This document shows positions 1-6,861 of a stretch of 8,600 nt of DNA, one piece after another. Made by a program: the position numbers and the translations under genes. The number at the start of each line of letters is the position of its first letter. The stretch's first letter is position 1. Under the pieces are notes generated by a model that did no database searches, was not told the DNA's origin, and saw nothing but the letters and a program-made list of their open reading frames with translations. Source of the DNA: Deltaproteobacteria bacterium (lineage in GTDB: Bacteria; Desulfobacterota; Desulfovibrionia; Desulfovibrionales; Desulfovibrionaceae); assembly GCA_020861205.1 (NCBI GenBank), contig JAJBSY010000272.1, positions 1-8,600 of the forward strand, written 5' to 3'.

Positions 1-233
1 TCCCCGGCCTTATCGGCGGCAGCGTCATCATCGAGACCATCTTCGCCCTGCCGGGCCTGGGGCAGCTTTTCTACAACGCCGTCATGATGCGCGACTACCC
101 GCTCATCATGGGCAACCTGGTGCTCGGCGCCTTCCTGACCTTAGCCGGGAACCTCATCGCGGACCTGTGTTACGGCGTCGCGGACCCGCGCATCCGGTCC
201 GGCGCGGACAACGGCCCGGGGGGGACGGCATGA
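1..233 (+). CDS. ABC transporter permease, DppB/OppB type (C-terminal end only)
   Basis: This is the last 76 codons of an inner-membrane permease of the dipeptide/oligopeptide/nickel ABC family; the reading frame uses codons starting at position 3 and stops with TGA at 231-233. The visible part contains the family's hallmark ending: [18 protein letters not shown], then a [10 protein letters not shown] stretch, a last hydrophobic segment ([17 protein letters not shown]) and the terminal YGVADPRIR motif. In this family the permease pairs with a DppC-type partner to form the membrane channel, energised by two ATPases and fed by a periplasmic binding protein. The DppC-type gene follows directly, with its ATG overlapping this stop codon, which indicates translational coupling. 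The 5' part, and any binding protein or ATPase genes, lie outside the window. The transported solute (peptide, nickel, glutathione or sugar derivative) cannot be told from this fragment. Confidence 0.93.
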   Translation, partial: PGLIGGSVIIETIFALPGLGQLFYNAVMMRDYPLIMGNLVLGAFLTLAGNLIADLCYGVADPRIRSGADNGPGGTA

Positions 234-1108
234 GCGCGCAACCCGTCATGACCACGATTCCCGTCTCGCCGCCCGTCCGGAAAAAATGGCGGTATACCCC
301 CATCTTCTGGCTGGGTCTCTTCCTCGTGGTCACGGTATCCGTCCTGGCCCTGTTCGCGCCCGTCATCGCGCCGTTCGACCCCAACGCCCTGAACCTTGAC
401 GCCGGTCTTACCAAAATTTTTCAGCCGCCCTCATGGGAACACTGGATGGGCACGGACGCGCTGGGGCGCGACGTGTTTTCCCGCATGCTGCACGGCGCGC
501 GGGTCTCCCTCTGGGTGGGGTTCGTCTCCGTGGGGCTGGCGTCGTGCATCGGGGTCGCGCTGGGGCTTTTGGCCGGGTATTACGGCGGGCTGGTGGATGA
601 GGCCATCATGCGGGTGGTGGACATCATGCTCTGCTTCCCCTCCTTCTTCCTCATTCTGGCGGTTATCGCCTTTTTGGAACCGAACCTCGTGAACATCATG
701 GTCATTATCGGCCTCACCTCCTGGATGGGCATCACCCGCCTGGTCCGGGCCGAAACACTGACCCTGCGCGAACGGGATTTCATCGCCGCCGCGCGCCTTG
801 CCGGGGCCAAACCTTCGCGCATCCTCCTGCGCCATATCCTGCCCAACGCCCTGGCCCCGGTGCTGGTTTCCGCCACCCTCGGGATAGCCGGAGCCATCCT
901 GACGGAGTCGTCCCTTTCCTTCCTGGGTCTCGGCGTGCAACCGCCCATGGCCAGCTGGGGCAACATGCTCCTGGAAGGGAAACAGGCGCTCGGCATCGCC
1001 TGGTGGCTCTCCCTGTTTCCCGGGCTCGCCATACTGCTGACCGCCCTCGGCTACAACCTGCTGGGGGAAAGCCTGCGGGACATCCTGGACCCGCGCCTCT
1101 CCCGGTAG
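230..1108 (+). CDS. ABC transporter permease, DppC/OppC type
   Basis: A 292-residue inner-membrane permease, the usual length for DppC-type proteins, which pair with DppB to import peptides or related solutes. Seen in the sequence: a short cytoplasmic N-terminus, a first membrane segment at about residues 24-47 ending in the PVIAPFDP motif, the periplasmic GTDALGRD motif (74-81), further membrane segments at about 93-117, 131-149, 153-169, 206-226 and 257-279, and the C-terminal RDILDPRL signature. The cytoplasmic coupling loop (EAA loop) that contacts the ATPase is at about 184-206, with [21 protein letters not shown] chose the ATG at 230 because it overlaps the upstream TGA, has a G-rich stretch just before it and gives the normal length; a GTG at 167 would add 21 non-homologous residues. 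A glycosyltransferase gene starts 5 bp after the stop and is probably cotranscribed. Substrate unknown. Confidence 0.95.
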   Translation: MSAQPVMTTIPVSPPVRKKWRYTPIFWLGLFLVVTVSVLALFAPVIAPFDPNALNLDAGLTKIFQPPSWEHWMGTDALGRDVFSRMLHGARVSLWVGFVSVGLASCIGVALGLLAGYYGGLVDEAIMRVVDIMLCFPSFFLILAVIAFLEPNLVNIMVIIGLTSWMGITRLVRAETLTLRERDFIAAARLAGAKPSRILLRHILPNALAPVLVSATLGIAGAILTESSLSFLGLGVQPPMASWGNMLLEGKQALGIAWWLSLFPGLAILLTALGYNLLGESLRDILDPRLSR

Positions 1109-1113
1109 CGCCG

Positions 1114-2655
1114 ATGCGCGTCCTCATCCTGGACCCGGACGGGTGGTTCGACTTCGAATCGCTGGGGCACGAGGTTTCCACCGCCTTTCTCACGGAATAC
1201 GAAACGCCTCTCGCGCCTATCCTGGACCGGTTGTCCCGCCCGCCGGACTGTATCATCCAACAGGAAAAACTCGGGGAGCGCCGTTTTGTCACGGGCCTGG
1301 AAAACGCGCCCTGCCCGACTCTCTATCTCGCGTTTGACGCCCACCTCAACCTGTACTGGCAGCGGTTTTACGGCAGGCTCTTCGACGCGGTGCTCACCCC
1401 CCACCTTGCCCTGTTCGAAGCCCTGCCTCCGGAAGACAGGCTTTCCAACGTCTTCCGCCTTTTGCCGCCCGGCAGGCTGCTCCCCTGGCGTACGCACGCG
1501 AGCCGCCGCCACGCCCTCGCGTTCTGCGGCCGCCTTACAGCGGACCGTCCCGTGCGGACGAACATGATTTCCCTTCTGCAACGGCGTTTCGGCCTGGACC
1601 TGCGGCAGGAAATTTCGCAAGAAGCCATGTTCCGGCTTTACCGTGACACGCGCGTCATCCCCAACGAGGCCATCTGCTTCGAAGTCAATTGCCGCCTTTT
1701 TGAAGGCGCGTCCGCCGGAGCGGCGATGCTCACTCCGGATTGCGGCCCGGACCAGCAAGCGGCCTTCGCGGACGGCGAAGAAATACTTTTGTACCAGGAC
1801 GGCCTCGACCTTTGCCTGAAAATCGCCTGGCTCCGCGACAATCCGGACAAAGCCGAAACCATGGGAAAGCGGGCGCACGCCAGGATACGGCGCGACCATC
1901 TGCCCGTGAACCGGGCCGCCCAGGTTCTGGATATTCTTCCCGCTCTCAGCCAGGCGCGCGCAACCGGGCCGGACGCGGCTACGGCGGCATGGCTCACCCG
2001 CCTCGAACGGACCACGTCCGGCGACCGGCACCACCCCGCATCCGCCTTGCTCATCCAAGGGGCGGCACTACCGCAAGTACCGGAAGTCCTCGCCGGGATG
2101 CTGCACCTTCTCGGCAGCCCCGCCCGCAAAGCGCCGGCCATGGAACTGGCGCGCCAACTCCTGGATACGGGAACCGCGTCATCCTCCGCCCTGTGCAACG
2201 CGGCCGCCTCGGCCTGCGCCCTGGCTCACGGCGACATGCCCCTGGCGCAAGATTTTTTCCGGCGGCAATTCCCGGGCTCGCCACCGCCGGAAACGCCCGC
2301 CGGCCTCTGTCTGGCCTGGGCCGAATCGGAACGCAAGGCCGGACGCGCGGTACGGCCCGGCTTCGCCTTCAGCCCTTCCGCCGGGCATCTCCCGGCCTGC
2401 GCCCGGGAGTTCCTCGTTTTCGCCCGCCACATAAGCCCCCGGGACCGGGCGGCGCTGGCAGCGGAGGAAGCTCAACTTCTCGCCCCCTTTCCGGCCTATG
2501 CCAACCACCGGCTCTCCCTCCTGGAATCTCTCCGCGACGCGCCAGGCGTCCCGGACACGCGCGAGATCGCAAGGCTCCTTCTCTTCTGTTGCCGGGTGGA
2601 CGAGGGCCTGGCCCTTCTCGGCTCCGGCCGTGAAACCGGCGGGAACGCCTCCTGA
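1114..2655 (+). CDS. CgeB-like glycosyltransferase (GT-B fold) with unassigned C-terminal half
   Basis: A 513-residue protein whose first ~280 residues look like a GT-B glycosyltransferase of the CgeB-like type. The start, MRVLILDPDGW, resembles the first strand of the acceptor domain. Residues 182-206 (a VIPNEA stretch, then NCRLFEGASAGAAMLTPDCG) match the nucleotide-sugar binding segment, with E197 as the likely conserved acid. The run that follows (GEEILLYQDGLDLCLKIAWL, then DNPDKAETMGKRAHARI) is the typical C-terminal part of the Glyco_trans_1_2 domain. Residues ~280-513 are Ala/Leu/Arg-rich and probably helical, possibly TPR-like; I recognise no domain there. No signal peptide or membrane segment is seen, so it is probably cytosolic. 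The ATG at 1114 lies 5 bp after the DppC stop without a clear ribosome site, suggesting translational coupling; a GTG at 1003 would overlap DppC by over 100 bp. The acceptor and sugar donor are unknown. Confidence 0.72.
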   Translation: MRVLILDPDGWFDFESLGHEVSTAFLTEYETPLAPILDRLSRPPDCIIQQEKLGERRFVTGLENAPCPTLYLAFDAHLNLYWQRFYGRLFDAVLTPHLALFEALPPEDRLSNVFRLLPPGRLLPWRTHASRRHALAFCGRLTADRPVRTNMISLLQRRFGLDLRQEISQEAMFRLYRDTRVIPNEAICFEVNCRLFEGASAGAAMLTPDCGPDQQAAFADGEEILLYQDGLDLCLKIAWLRDNPDKAETMGKRAHARIRRDHLPVNRAAQVLDILPALSQARATGPDAATAAWLTRLERTTSGDRHHPASALLIQGAALPQVPEVLAGMLHLLGSPARKAPAMELARQLLDTGTASSSALCNAAASACALAHGDMPLAQDFFRRQFPGSPPPETPAGLCLAWAESERKAGRAVRPGFAFSPSAGHLPACAREFLVFARHISPRDRAALAAEEAQLLAPFPAYANHRLSLLESLRDAPGVPDTREIARLLLFCCRVDEGLALLGSGRETGGNAS

Positions 2656-2672
2656 CCGTCCGCCAGGGGAGT

Positions 2673-2707
2673 GCCTTCGGACACGGAAGGCGGGTTCCGC
2701 GCGGAAC
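2673..2707. repeat. Two adjacent inverted repeats downstream of the glycosyltransferase gene
   Basis: The first is GCCTTC (2673-2678) with GAAGGC (2686-2691) and a 7-base loop. The second is the perfect 14-bp palindrome GTTCCGCGCGGAAC (2694-2707). They begin 18 bp after the stop codon at 2655. Neither is followed by a T-run, so they are not classical intrinsic terminators. They may act as mRNA 3'-end stabilisers, a Rho-assisted end or a protein site; the function is inferred only from position. Confidence 0.4.
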
Positions 2708-2798
2708 AAAGAGTATCAAGGCATACATGAGCTTCGCGCGGCGCGAGCCTGGGGGTGTATCACGCCAAAACTGGGCCGCTGCCCGCGCCAGCTTCCCC

Positions 2799-2827
2799 TT
2801 GCGGCTTCCCACCCGCGCGCGTATACT
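2799..2827 (+). promoter_or_regulatory. Candidate sigma70 promoter for recN
   Basis: A -35-like TTGCGG at 2799-2804 and a -10-like TATACT at 2822-2827 are separated by exactly 17 bp and lie 45 bp upstream of the recN ATG. The -10 box matches TATAAT in five of six bases and the -35 in three. I saw no obvious LexA-type palindrome around it, so SOS control of recN is not visible here. Confidence 0.5.
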
Positions 2828-2871
2828 CCGCAGTTGGAAAATCTGCCTCCCTTAGGAAAACACCGGGTCAT

Positions 2872-4491
2872 ATGCTGGAATATTTGCGCATCCGCGACCT
2901 CGCGCTCATCGAGGACATGGAGCTGGAGTTCGCCTCCGGCCTCAACGTGCTGACCGGCGAAACCGGGGCGGGCAAAAGTTTTATCCTCAAGGCCATCGGC
3001 TTTCTCACCGGCGACCGCCTGACCACCGACCTTGTGCGGCCCGGCAAGGAAAAGGCCGTGGCCGAGGCTTCCTTCGCCCTGCGGGACGGGGCCGAGCTTA
3101 TCTTGCGGCGCGAACTCTCGGCCGAAACGGGCCGGAGCCGCATTTTCGCCAACGACAAGCTCATCTCCCAGGATGCGGTGCGCGATCTGCGCCCGTCCCT
3201 CATCCTGCATACCAGCCAGCATGGGCAGCAGCAGCTTTTACAGCCTTCGTTCCAGGCCGCGGTGCTCGATGATTTCATGAACAAGCCGGAGCTCCTCGCG
3301 GAGCGCGACGCGTGCCTCGCCTCGTTGCGCGCCTTGGCCGCGCGGCGCGAGCAACTCGACGCCCGGGCCGCCTCCCTCGCGGAAAAACGGGAAATTCTGG
3401 AATTTCAGCAGCAGGAAATCGAAAAGGTTAACCCGAAACCGGGCGAGGAGGAGGCCCTGGAAGCCGAACGCGAGGAAGCGAAGAACGCCGAACGCGTGCG
3501 TGAAGGCGTGGAGGAGGCCCTCTCCCTGCTGCGCGGCGACGGAGACGGCCCGAGCCTTCTTGACGGCCTCGCCCGGCTGGGCAAGGCCCTCGCGGCTCTC
3601 GCCCGGACGGACGAGAGTTTTTCGCCGGATCTCGAATCCCTGCGGGAACTGTATACCGGACTTTCGGACCTTGACGGAAGGCTTCGCCGCATGGGAACGC
3701 ACACCGGCTCTTCCGCGGACACGGAACGCATAGAAGCGCGGCTTTTCGCCCTGGCCCAGCTTAAACGCAAGCTCCGCCGGTCTCTGGAGGAAATTCTCTC
3801 GTTGCGCGAGGCGATCGCCGAAAACATCTCGTTTCTGGATTCCTGTGAGTTGGACAGGAAACAGCTCACCAGGGAGGAATCGGCTCTTTGCGATACCCTG
3901 GGCGCGGTTCTCGCGCGGTTGAACCCCGCGCGGGAAGCCGCGGCTGTCGAACTGGCCGCCGCCTTGGAAGAAGAACTGCGCCACCTCGGTTTCTCGGAGC
4001 ACGTCAGGGTGGAGTTCGCTTTCTCCCCCGCCCCGCTGCACCCGGGGCGCGAAGACTGCGCGGAACTGCGCGCCCGCATCCTCTGGCGCCCCAATCCCGG
4101 CCAGGCCCCCCAGCCCTTGGACAAAATAGCTTCCGGCGGCGAACTTTCGCGCTTTCTGCTGGCGCTCGTCTCGCTCATGAGCCAACGTTCCGCCGAGCAG
4201 CCGACCCTGATCTTCGACGAGGTCGATTCCGGCGTCGGCGGCCTGACGCTCGGCCGGGTGGCGGACAGGCTGGCCCAGCTCGCCGCCCGCCGCCAGCTCC
4301 TGCTCATTACCCACTGGCCGCAGCTCGCGGCCAAGGCCGGGCGCCATTTCCAGGTCCGCAAGGAAGTGCGCGGCAACGACACGTTCACCCTCTGCACCCG
4401 CCTCGATGAGCCCGGCCGCCGCGCCGAGCTTGTCCGCATGGCCGGAGGCGGCGAAATGGGGGACGCCCTCGCCCGGGAACTCATGGGGTGA
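2872..4491 (+). CDS. recN: DNA repair protein RecN (SMC-like ATPase)
   Basis: A 539-residue protein of normal RecN length. RecN is a cytosolic SMC-like ATPase that acts at double-strand breaks, holding DNA ends or sister strands together for RecA-dependent repair. Seen here: the Walker A motif GETGAGKS at residues 29-36, a Q-loop region HTSQHGQQQ near 113-121, a long charged middle region (about 160-370) likely to form the coiled-coil arms, the ABC-type signature ASGGELSR at 420-427, Walker B TLIFDE at 445-450 followed by the D-loop DSGVGG (452-457), and the switch histidine H481. The ATG at 2872 gives the family-typical beginning MLEYLRIRDLALIED; longer in-frame starts upstream run through the promoter-like region and encode unrelated residues. 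A weak purine stretch TAGGAAA precedes the ATG by about 13 bases. The switch motif reads THWPQ, whereas THLPQ is the form I know best. The gene appears to be transcribed on its own. Confidence 0.96.
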   Translation: MLEYLRIRDLALIEDMELEFASGLNVLTGETGAGKSFILKAIGFLTGDRLTTDLVRPGKEKAVAEASFALRDGAELILRRELSAETGRSRIFANDKLISQDAVRDLRPSLILHTSQHGQQQLLQPSFQAAVLDDFMNKPELLAERDACLASLRALAARREQLDARAASLAEKREILEFQQQEIEKVNPKPGEEEALEAEREEAKNAERVREGVEEALSLLRGDGDGPSLLDGLARLGKALAALARTDESFSPDLESLRELYTGLSDLDGRLRRMGTHTGSSADTERIEARLFALAQLKRKLRRSLEEILSLREAIAENISFLDSCELDRKQLTREESALCDTLGAVLARLNPAREAAAVELAAALEEELRHLGFSEHVRVEFAFSPAPLHPGREDCAELRARILWRPNPGQAPQPLDKIASGGELSRFLLALVSLMSQRSAEQPTLIFDEVDSGVGGLTLGRVADRLAQLAARRQLLLITHWPQLAAKAGRHFQVRKEVRGNDTFTLCTRLDEPGRRAELVRMAGGGEMGDALARELMG

Positions 4492-4539
4492 GCGGGCATG
4501 TAGACCTTCTCTAGATTTTCCCGTTACATTCTAAGCCCC

Positions 4540-4568
4540 TTGTACTTTCGTACGCCTTGCTGTGTTAT
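4540..4568 (+). promoter_or_regulatory. Candidate sigma70 promoter for the coiled-coil lipoprotein
   Basis: TTGTAC at 4540-4545 and TGTTAT at 4563-4568 are 17 bp apart, each matching its consensus in four of six bases. They lie in a 144-bp gap after recN, 67 bp before the lipoprotein ATG. A small inverted repeat, GTAC-tttc-GTAC (4542-4553), overlaps the -35 box and could be a regulator site or chance. Confidence 0.4.
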
Positions 4569-4622
4569 GTACCTCCACATTAACCATCGGGTGCCGCCGT
4601 TCTATGAAAGGAGCACCTGTAC

Positions 4623-4628
4623 AGGAGG
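4623..4628 (+). promoter_or_regulatory. Strong ribosome binding site fixing the lipoprotein start
   Basis: A perfect AGGAGG lies 7 bases before the ATG at 4636. It selects this ATG over in-frame codons upstream, which would place the lipoprotein signal peptide too far from the N-terminus. Confidence 0.8.
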
Positions 4629-4635
4629 CAACCGT

Positions 4636-5274
4636 ATGTCACAAAGCGTCATGAGGGTCATTGGTATGGGTGTTCTCACCCTGGCGATCGCGTTACCGCT
4701 CGGAGCATGTTCGAACGACTCCGTGTCCACGGCCGAAAAAAAGGTGGAAGTGGAGAAGAAGGCCCTGGAACTTGAAAAAGCGCAGGCGACCCAAAGCATC
4801 GAACAGCAAAAGGAAGTGCTGGACCAGGAGCAGAAACGCCTGACGGAAAAGGCCGAGGCCGAAAGGGACAAAGCCGAGCGGGCCATTGAAAAACAGCGCG
4901 CCGATCTTGAGCGGACCAAAGAGAGGGTCATGAAAGATGCGACCTCTCGGAGGGACGAACTCGTAAAAGAGTTCGACGCCCGCAAGGCCGAACTTGACAA
5001 GAAGATGGAAACGGTAGCCGACAAGGCCGCCGGAGAAAAGGACAAAATAGCTCAGGAAATCGCGGACGGGAAATCGGCCCTTGACGAGGAGCTCGGCCGC
5101 CGGCTGAAAGAACTGGAAGCCGACAGGGCGGCCCTCATCCACAGGGCCGAACGGGATTACGAAAGGGCGAAGAGCCAGAACGCCTCCATATCGGAGCTCG
5201 GATCCGAACCCGCCCCCCAGGAGCCGATGACAAACCAGGTTTCTTCGGACGGGCAGAGCCCTACCGTACGGTAA
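4636..5274 (+). CDS. Coiled-coil lipoprotein of unknown function
   Basis: A 212-residue predicted lipoprotein. Residues 1-24 form a lipoprotein signal peptide: an Arg at position 7, a hydrophobic core (VIGMGVLTLAIALPL) and a lipobox LGAC with the lipidated cysteine at 25. The next residue is Ser, not Asp, which by the usual rule favours outer-membrane sorting. Residues ~33-179 are extremely rich in Glu, Lys, Ala, Arg, Asp and Gln with almost no aromatic residue, giving one long predicted coiled coil. The last ~33 residues (from SQNASISELG) are polar and Pro-containing, probably disordered. I recognise no enzymatic domain. It could tether or space the envelope, like Lpp-type or other helical lipoproteins, but this is inference. 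It has its own candidate promoter and a strong ribosome site, and ends before a stem-loop terminator, so it is probably a single-gene unit not tied to recN. Confidence 0.85.
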   Translation: MSQSVMRVIGMGVLTLAIALPLGACSNDSVSTAEKKVEVEKKALELEKAQATQSIEQQKEVLDQEQKRLTEKAEAERDKAERAIEKQRADLERTKERVMKDATSRRDELVKEFDARKAELDKKMETVADKAAGEKDKIAQEIADGKSALDEELGRRLKELEADRAALIHRAERDYERAKSQNASISELGSEPAPQEPMTNQVSSDGQSPTVR

Positions 5275-5305
5275 AGGAAACGGTTACGTACCACAGAGGA
5301 TGCGG

Positions 5306-5339
5306 CGATCCGGCGTATCGAGGAAGCGACGCCGGATCG
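5306..5339 (+). terminator. Stem-loop terminator between convergent genes
   Basis: An 11-bp perfect stem, CGATCCGGCGT (5306-5316) with ACGCCGGATCG (5329-5339), and a 12-base loop. On the plus strand it is followed by the moderately T-rich TTGTTAT, so it most likely ends the lipoprotein transcript. It starts 31 bp after that stop and lies 3 bp from the end of the convergent LarC-like gene, so it may also limit read-through on the minus strand, where no T-run follows. Confidence 0.7.
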
Positions 5340-5342
5340 TTG

Positions 5343-5777
5343 TTATCCCTTGCCGGAAAACCGGATTGCCGGCAGGCCCACGCCATCCCGCGCGGCGGCC
5401 TTGACGAGCGCCTCAAATTCCGCCCGGGAATAGCGCACCCCTTCCACTTCGTAACTTTTGCACGCTAGGGGCCCCAGCTCCGTATCCCGCGTTTCCGATC
5501 GGCGGGGCAAGACCACCCGTTCAACGAACGAGCGGCGGATGCCCAGGGTGTGCGTGTGCCTGAAAAAGGCGGCCTGAACTTCTTCCAGGCGTCCGGGCAG
5601 GCAGATCGCCCGGAACACCCCGCCCGGCCTGTTCTTTTTCATGACCCCGGGCAGCCAGATGACGTCCACGGCCCCCGCTTCCTGAAGCATCGTGAACGCG
5701 TGCCCCAGTTCCTCGCCCGTCAGATGGTCGATATGGCTTTCCAGCACGACGACGGTTTCAATAGTGGCGTTTTCCAT
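5343..5777 (-). CDS. Standalone LarC C-terminal domain protein (LarC2-like, nickel-pincer cofactor synthesis family)
   Basis: A 144-residue protein that matches only the C-terminal domain of LarC (formerly DUF111), the CTP-dependent enzyme that inserts nickel into the pyridinium-bisthiocarboxylate mononucleotide cofactor of lactate racemase. Recognisable signatures are VVVLESHIDHLTGEELGHA (9-27), MKKNRPGG (46-53), THTLGIRR (75-82), an ERVVLPR segment (86-92) and the terminal RYSRAEFEALVKAA helix (115-128). Full LarC proteins are around 400 residues and carry an N-terminal His-rich domain; nothing of it is encoded upstream, where a 62-bp gap and yitT lie. The ATG at 5777 follows a GGGGGA stretch; a GTG at 5813 would add 12 residues unlike the family. 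In Lactobacillus plantarum the same domain is encoded as larC2 and joined to larC1 by frameshifting. Whether this protein partners a separate LarC1, inserts metal alone, or has another role is open. The gene is probably cotranscribed with yitT. Confidence 0.8.
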   Translation of the reverse strand: MENATIETVVVLESHIDHLTGEELGHAFTMLQEAGAVDVIWLPGVMKKNRPGGVFRAICLPGRLEEVQAAFFRHTHTLGIRRSFVERVVLPRRSETRDTELGPLACKSYEVEGVRYSRAEFEALVKAAARDGVGLPAIRFSGKG

Positions 5778-5839
5778 CTTTCCCCCGGTGCCGGTCGGAT
5801 CGGGCCGCTCCACGGAACCGCGCGGGCACGCCCGACGCT

Positions 5840-6706
5840 TCAGTATACCTTGCGTTCCGAAAATCCCCGGCCCAGCACGTTGAACGTGTTTTCAATAATC
5901 AGGAACGCCTTGGGGTCTATCCTGTAGACGAGCTCTTCCAGGCGCTTGAGCTGGTAGTTATGCACGACGGTCAGGATAACGTACCGTTCCTGGTTGGTAT
6001 ACGCGCCCTTGGTGTACAGGTAGGTCACGCCGCGGTGCAGCTTTTCCAGTATCTCGTGGGAAATCCGCTCCGCGTTGTCCGATATGATGAACGCAACCTT
6101 GCGCTGGTTGGTGAACTCCATGGAGTAGTCGACGATCCCGGAAAGAACGTACACCAGGATTATGGAATACAGAACGGTGTTCAAGTCCCGGTAAACCAGC
6201 GCGAAGCAGAACAGGATGATGTTGAATACCAGGCTGAAACCGCCGATCTTGATATTATACCGTTGGTGCAGCACCATGGAAATCATGGTCAGCCCCCCGT
6301 CCGACCCGAGGGAGCGCAGCATGATGCCGCTGCCTATCCCGCAGGTCGTGCCCGCCGCGATCGCGGCGAGCAAAGGATTGTCCACCGGGGCCGCGAAGGT
6401 GATGAACTGGGCCGCGACCGTGGTCACGGCCGTGCCGTAGATGCTGTAGAGCATGAACCGGCGGCTGAGCCCCAGCCAGGCGAAAATGACCACCGGAATG
6501 CATAACAGCGCGTACCAGGCGGCAACGGTCATCCAGCCCGTCTGGTAGAAAATCAGCATACTGACCCCGAAGATACCGCCGGAAATAAGTTCGTGCGGCA
6601 CGGCGAAAGCCGTGAGGCCGAAGGCGTAAATCGTTCCGCCAACCGTCAGGAGCATGATGTTCCACGGAACGCTCATCGTGATTTTGCGAAAATCTCTTGT
6701 CGGCAT
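5840..6706 (-). CDS. YitT family membrane protein with C-terminal DUF2179 domain
   Basis: A 288-residue inner-membrane protein with the two-part architecture of the YitT family. Residues ~15-195 hold about five or six hydrophobic segments (roughly 15-36, 43-55, 58-79, 87-105, 112-131, 158-171 and 178-194) and the Gly-rich family motifs SGGIFGVS (42-49) and GSDGG (134-138). Residues ~203-282 are the soluble DUF2179 domain, with RGVTYLYTKGAYTNQ (225-239), RIDPKAFLIIENT (262-274) and the closing VLGRGF (277-282). YitT-type proteins are widespread, but their function is poorly defined; transport or sensing is assumed rather than proven. The ATG at 6706 has GGAGA five bases upstream; an internal ATG at residue 11 would also retain the domain. 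It is divergent from dsrC and is followed on the same strand after 62 bp by the LarC C-terminal-domain gene. Confidence 0.92.
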   Translation of the reverse strand: MPTRDFRKITMSVPWNIMLLTVGGTIYAFGLTAFAVPHELISGGIFGVSMLIFYQTGWMTVAAWYALLCIPVVIFAWLGLSRRFMLYSIYGTAVTTVAAQFITFAAPVDNPLLAAIAAGTTCGIGSGIMLRSLGSDGGLTMISMVLHQRYNIKIGGFSLVFNIILFCFALVYRDLNTVLYSIILVYVLSGIVDYSMEFTNQRKVAFIISDNAERISHEILEKLHRGVTYLYTKGAYTNQERYVILTVVHNYQLKRLEELVYRIDPKAFLIIENTFNVLGRGFSERKVY

Positions 6707-6722
6707 TTCTGTCTCCGGTCAC

Positions 6723-6750
6723 TCGCCCTCCCGCCGGGAAAGACGGGCGA
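6723..6750 (-). promoter_or_regulatory. Stem-loop in the yitT leader
   Basis: TCGCCC (6723-6728) pairs with GGGCGA (6745-6750), and inside it TCCC (6729-6732) pairs with GGGA (6736-6739) around a GCC loop, leaving a five-base bulge. In the minus-strand transcript it lies just 5' of the GGAGA ribosome site of yitT. It could influence translation or RNA stability; the role is inferred from position only. Confidence 0.35.
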
Positions 6751-6823
6751 AGGCCTGTTGATGGCGCGTGTGTACCGCACGCCGTCGCCATGGTCCATCG
6801 AACCCTACCGTGTATCTTGATGG

Positions 6824-6850
6824 ATCATACCTGTTTTTATCATTAGACAA
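6824..6850 (-). promoter_or_regulatory. Possible promoter for yitT
   Basis: On the minus strand, TTGTCT (complement of 6845-6850) and TATGAT (complement of 6824-6829, five of six matches to the -10 consensus) face yitT about 120 bp upstream. The 15-bp spacing is shorter than the optimal 17, so this is tentative. Confidence 0.3.
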
Positions 6851-6861
6851 AGACGGCCCGT

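Noticed and set aside
1051..2058. Minus-strand 335-codon open frame opposite the glycosyltransferase gene
   Set aside because: No recognisable motif and no ribosome site; the plus frame is coupled to the DppC gene and has glycosyltransferase features.
2656..2871. LexA/SOS box upstream of recN
   Set aside because: RecN is often SOS-controlled, so I looked for a palindromic operator near the promoter, but none with convincing symmetry was visible.
3238..4499. Long minus-strand open frames antisense to recN
   Set aside because: The plus strand encodes a full RecN with all ATPase motifs; the antisense frames are low-complexity Arg/Ser/Gly-rich shadows.
5550..6505. Plus-strand open frames opposite the LarC-like and yitT genes
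   Set aside because: They show no family features, while the minus strand gives two recognisable protein families.
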